Shown one piece after another: positions 61,475 through 64,000 of a DNA stretch of 64,000 bases (position 1 is the first letter of the stretch; each line of letters starts with the position of its first letter). The notes beneath the pieces were generated by a model. It made no database searches. It saw only the letters and a program-made list of their open reading frames with translations, and was not told the origin of the DNA. Source of the DNA: Batillaria attramentaria. Lineage: Eukaryota > Mollusca > Gastropoda > Batillariidae. The stretch covers positions 341,001 to 405,000 of the forward strand of contig JACVVK020000529.1 in the NCBI GenBank assembly GCA_018292915.2, read 5' to 3'. A program made the translations under genes and the position numbers.

Positions 61475-61679
61475 AGTGTTCAGCCAGTGGCAGGTTAAAA
61501 GCAGCTTAACTCCGCAATCTTTGATTTTTTACTGTCCTTATGCGCATTACCTAATGGCTTCCTGGGTCAAGTTATCGGGCTAATTCCAAGATTGGCTGTT
61601 TGGAGCCGGACTGTTAAAACTCGGATCTGGCAACTGATAAAACCTTGGAAAACGATTCTGGTTAAGGTGACCCCACTTG

Positions 61680-61980
61680 ACGTAAATCTAGTGGGGGTAA
61701 AACCGGGGGAGGGGGGGGGGGCAGGAAAGAGAGAGGTATTGTTTGTTTGGTTGTTTTTTAAGGGGACATGAGCGGAGGGGGCACTTTACATTGAGAGAGA
61801 GAGAGAGAGAGAGTTTTCCCTCGTCTGTTTTTGTTTACATTTATTCCTTCAGTACTCCGGAAACCGCGAAGTAGGCATACCGAAGACTGTCTTTGGGCAT
61901 ACAGTTGTGCTAATATATTTGTAATTTCACAATTTGAAACGGTTGTGATTTTTTTTTTTTTTTTTTTGGGGGGGGGGGCT
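61680..61980. repeat. Cluster of G, GA and T runs
   Basis: G run near 61705-61719, GA tract at 61793-61813, T run then G run at 61949-61978. The intervening sequence is unremarkable. Confidence 0.88.
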
Positions 61981-62214
61981 CTCTGTTGTTTCTCTTCGTT
62001 TTGTTTCGTTTTACTTTGTTCACAAATTGTATTCCGGGCACGGCAACTTAACAAGCTCTTTTGCTGAAACTGGTTCGGTGTGATTTTGTTTTTACTGTAC
62101 CCTCCATACACCCAAAAGGGGCAAAAGGAAAACAAAATCCTGAATCTTGAAGTTTAGTTGGGTTTAGGCAGCTGTTGTCATTTCTACGTAAATGGTGTAC
62201 CTGAAAACATGCAT

Positions 62215-62915
62215 ACTTCGTTTATTTAAAATAGAATGGTGTCCAAGAATACTCATGCATTTGAACACTGACATTCTCGCCCAGGACAGAAGTCATCCAT
62301 TCTATCTTTCTGGGGACATCGTTAGGCATAAACATAGGGAGATATGAACCTCTCGTTCATCGTGTATTTAAAATAGAATGGTGTGTCCAAGAATACTCAT
62401 GCACTTTTACACTGGCATTCTCGCCCACGACAGTTCATCAATTCTTTCTGTCTGTGGACATCTTTAGGTATAACCACGGGGATACATGAATCACTCGTTA
62501 ATCGTTAGAATAAGAATCTAAGTATCTAATACTCATGCGCTTTTAAGTTGACGTTGTCTCCCAGAAAAGAAGTCATCAATGCTATCTTTCTGTGGACATC
62601 TTTAGGTATAAACATGGGGATACATGAACCACTCGCTAATCGTTTACTTGAAATAGAATAAGAATCTAAGTATCTAATACTCGTGCGCTTTTAAGCTGAC
62701 ATTGTCTCCCAGGACAGAAGTCATCAATTCTGTCTTTCTGTGGACATCTTTAGGTATAAACATGGGGATACATGAACTACTCGTTAATCGTTTACTTAAA
62801 ATAGAATAAGAATCTAAGTATCTAATACTCATGCGCTTTTAAGTTGACTTTGTCTCTCAGGACGGATGTCATCAATTCTGTTTTTCTGTGGACGTCGTTA
62901 GGTGTATACATGGGG
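62215..62915. repeat. Satellite-like array, 5 units of 136-148 bp
   Basis: ACTCATGCGCTTTTAAGTTG marks units at 62251, 62395, 62531, 62679 and 62827. Each continues CAT.GTCTCCCAGGACAGAAG, TCATCAATTCTGTCTTTCTG, TGGACATCTTTAGGTATAAA, CATGGGGATACATGAAC and ACTCGTTAATCGTTTACTTA. The three right-hand units are nearly identical, the two left-hand ones older. A small remnant near 63000-63080 shares GATTCTGTC.GTCTGTG. Confidence 0.95.
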
Positions 62916-63435
62916 ATCAGAAGCCTGAGCACGGAGATTTACAACTTCACTTGTACGTCACTTGGTTGCTTCTTCGATTCTGTCGATGCTTTTCTATTTA
63001 AATCCTGAGAACTGTCTCACATTCGGTCGATCTGTCCTCTTGAGAGATTTAAGTGTATCGATTCTGTCAGTCTGTGAGAGTAATTAAAATAGCGGCCCCG
63101 GAGAAGTTACAGTGTTAGTGAAGGAAGGCAACGGTACGGTAGATCAGAGACGTAGAGGAGTGTACTGTAGGCTATGTTTTGGGGTGGAGGGAAGCGAGGC
63201 TTTGGCCGAACACGAAATGCCTTGTGTGAGGTGGGTGTTCCTTTTTGTTTCGTCAGCCGACTACTGACTGGGAGGAGGGGGGTGATGATAGTCTCGGAAA
63301 TCATCTTTTCATTTTACTGTTCGTTTGTTAGCCCACGTACCCACGTGTACCACGCTGTTCAAAACGCACCGATTAAACACAGGGCGGGCACCAACAGTGC
63401 AAATCAGTCGTGAAAGCATTACGCATTTTACAGTG
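62916..63435. other. No gene seen
   Basis: Partly eroded continuation of the preceding array, then ordinary sequence. Confidence 0.4.
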
Positions 63436-63511
63436 CTGTCCATTTCTGGCAAAACAAAGTACCGATATGGATATCATATGTAGGATACTTTGTTTTGCCA
63501 GACATGGACAG
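63436..63511. mobile_element. Near-perfect inverted repeat, 26-bp arms
   Basis: The left arm (63436-63461) is CTGTCCATTTCTGGCAAAAC followed by AAAGTA. The right arm (63486-63511) is its inverse with a single mismatch. The 24-bp spacer is itself largely self-complementary (ATATGGATATCATAT). The whole 76 bp can fold as one hairpin. This may be a tiny MITE or an internally deleted transposon. No target duplication was identified. Confidence 0.8.
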
Positions 63512-64000
63512 AGTTGGTGTGACAATCGGTGGGTGCCAGTTTACTACAGATGTGTAGTCAGTTGGTAGAAAGATTTACATTTGCTATGGAGTTGTCTTTT
63601 TGTCTTTGGGGCAGGCAGTTAAGCTGTTTCTGTCTTCAGTAAAGAAACACCAACGTGTCGGTCTTGCCCATGACAGCTTCTGTCATACACACTTGCTAAA
63701 CCTTCAGCTGCTTGTGATAGACAGCGTATACCTGTCAGTCGTGGCGCTCTGGGTAGTAAGTTCTCAGCTCCGCCACATATATATCGATTCTGACGCGATC
63801 AGGAGTTGCACCAGTGGCCATTTCTGACCCACACAATTTCTCAGAATAATATTTCAAGAATGGAGGATTTGTTATGCTTGGAAAGAAATCACCGCCCTAG
63901 TCCAGTTAGTATGAAATGCGATCCCCTACTCGTCGATAAAGCTCGAGCGTGTGTTTGGAAGCACTGAACGTCCAGACGGAAAAATGGACGTATTGATAAC
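63512..64000. other. No gene seen to window end
   Basis: A 75-codon open frame at 63600-63827 has no recognisable domain. Nothing else recognised. Confidence 0.4.

Overview
This 64 kb window looks like non-coding DNA from a large, repeat-rich animal genome. The best guess is a marine gastropod mollusc. The reasons are: very dense, very long (GT)n and (CT)n microsatellites; tRNA-derived SINEs with (AACC)n-type tails and a GTGTGCACGTTAAA-type core; LINE 3' tails made of tandem hexamers; and several copies of the mollusc-typical motif GGGAGATAACT/C. The organism call rests on pattern memory, not on a gene. I found no intact protein-coding gene, rRNA or functional tRNA. Nearly all longer open frames are artefacts of microsatellites (runs of VCVC, THTH, SLSL or RERE) or of tandem repeats whose period is a multiple of three.

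Layout. 1-8 kb: microsatellites, one complete SINE with a perfect 12-bp target duplication (3134-3305), a fold-back element carrying a 41-bp minisatellite (4993-5369), and a 145-bp duplication. 8-20 kb: compound CT/CA arrays fused to a second SINE family (12155 and 15061), a paired interspersed repeat (15593 and 18057), and a hairpin-forming 33/29-bp minisatellite (15918-16316). 20-24 kb: one SINE nested inside another with its target duplication (20056-20544), a telomere-like patch, and two satellite-like arrays. 26-33 kb: two inverted-repeat elements (26679, 29723), a split interspersed repeat and an eight-unit ~120-bp array. 34-40 kb: more SINEs, a ~260-bp tandem array, a fold-back (37057), a lone transposon end (38749) and a frameshifted LINE reverse-transcriptase remnant (about 39690-39990, minus strand). 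42-52 kb: SINE and repeat copies, a LINE 3' tail and a degenerate array. 54-64 kb: a ~0.9 kb terminal-inverted-repeat transposon with a SINE inside it (54719-55632), a fold-back, a 288-bp duplication, two more LINE tails, two tandem arrays and a near-perfect 26-bp inverted repeat (63436-63511).

The window therefore records layered transposition: LINE machinery, SINEs that probably depend on it, non-autonomous DNA transposons, and local tandem amplification. The most informative observations are three. SINE family A occurs with and without its tRNA head, and the headless copies start at nearly the same place and have their own target duplications. A lone end matches both termini of the ~0.9 kb transposon. 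The hairpin minisatellite has unusual dyad symmetry. All family names used here (A to F) are local labels.
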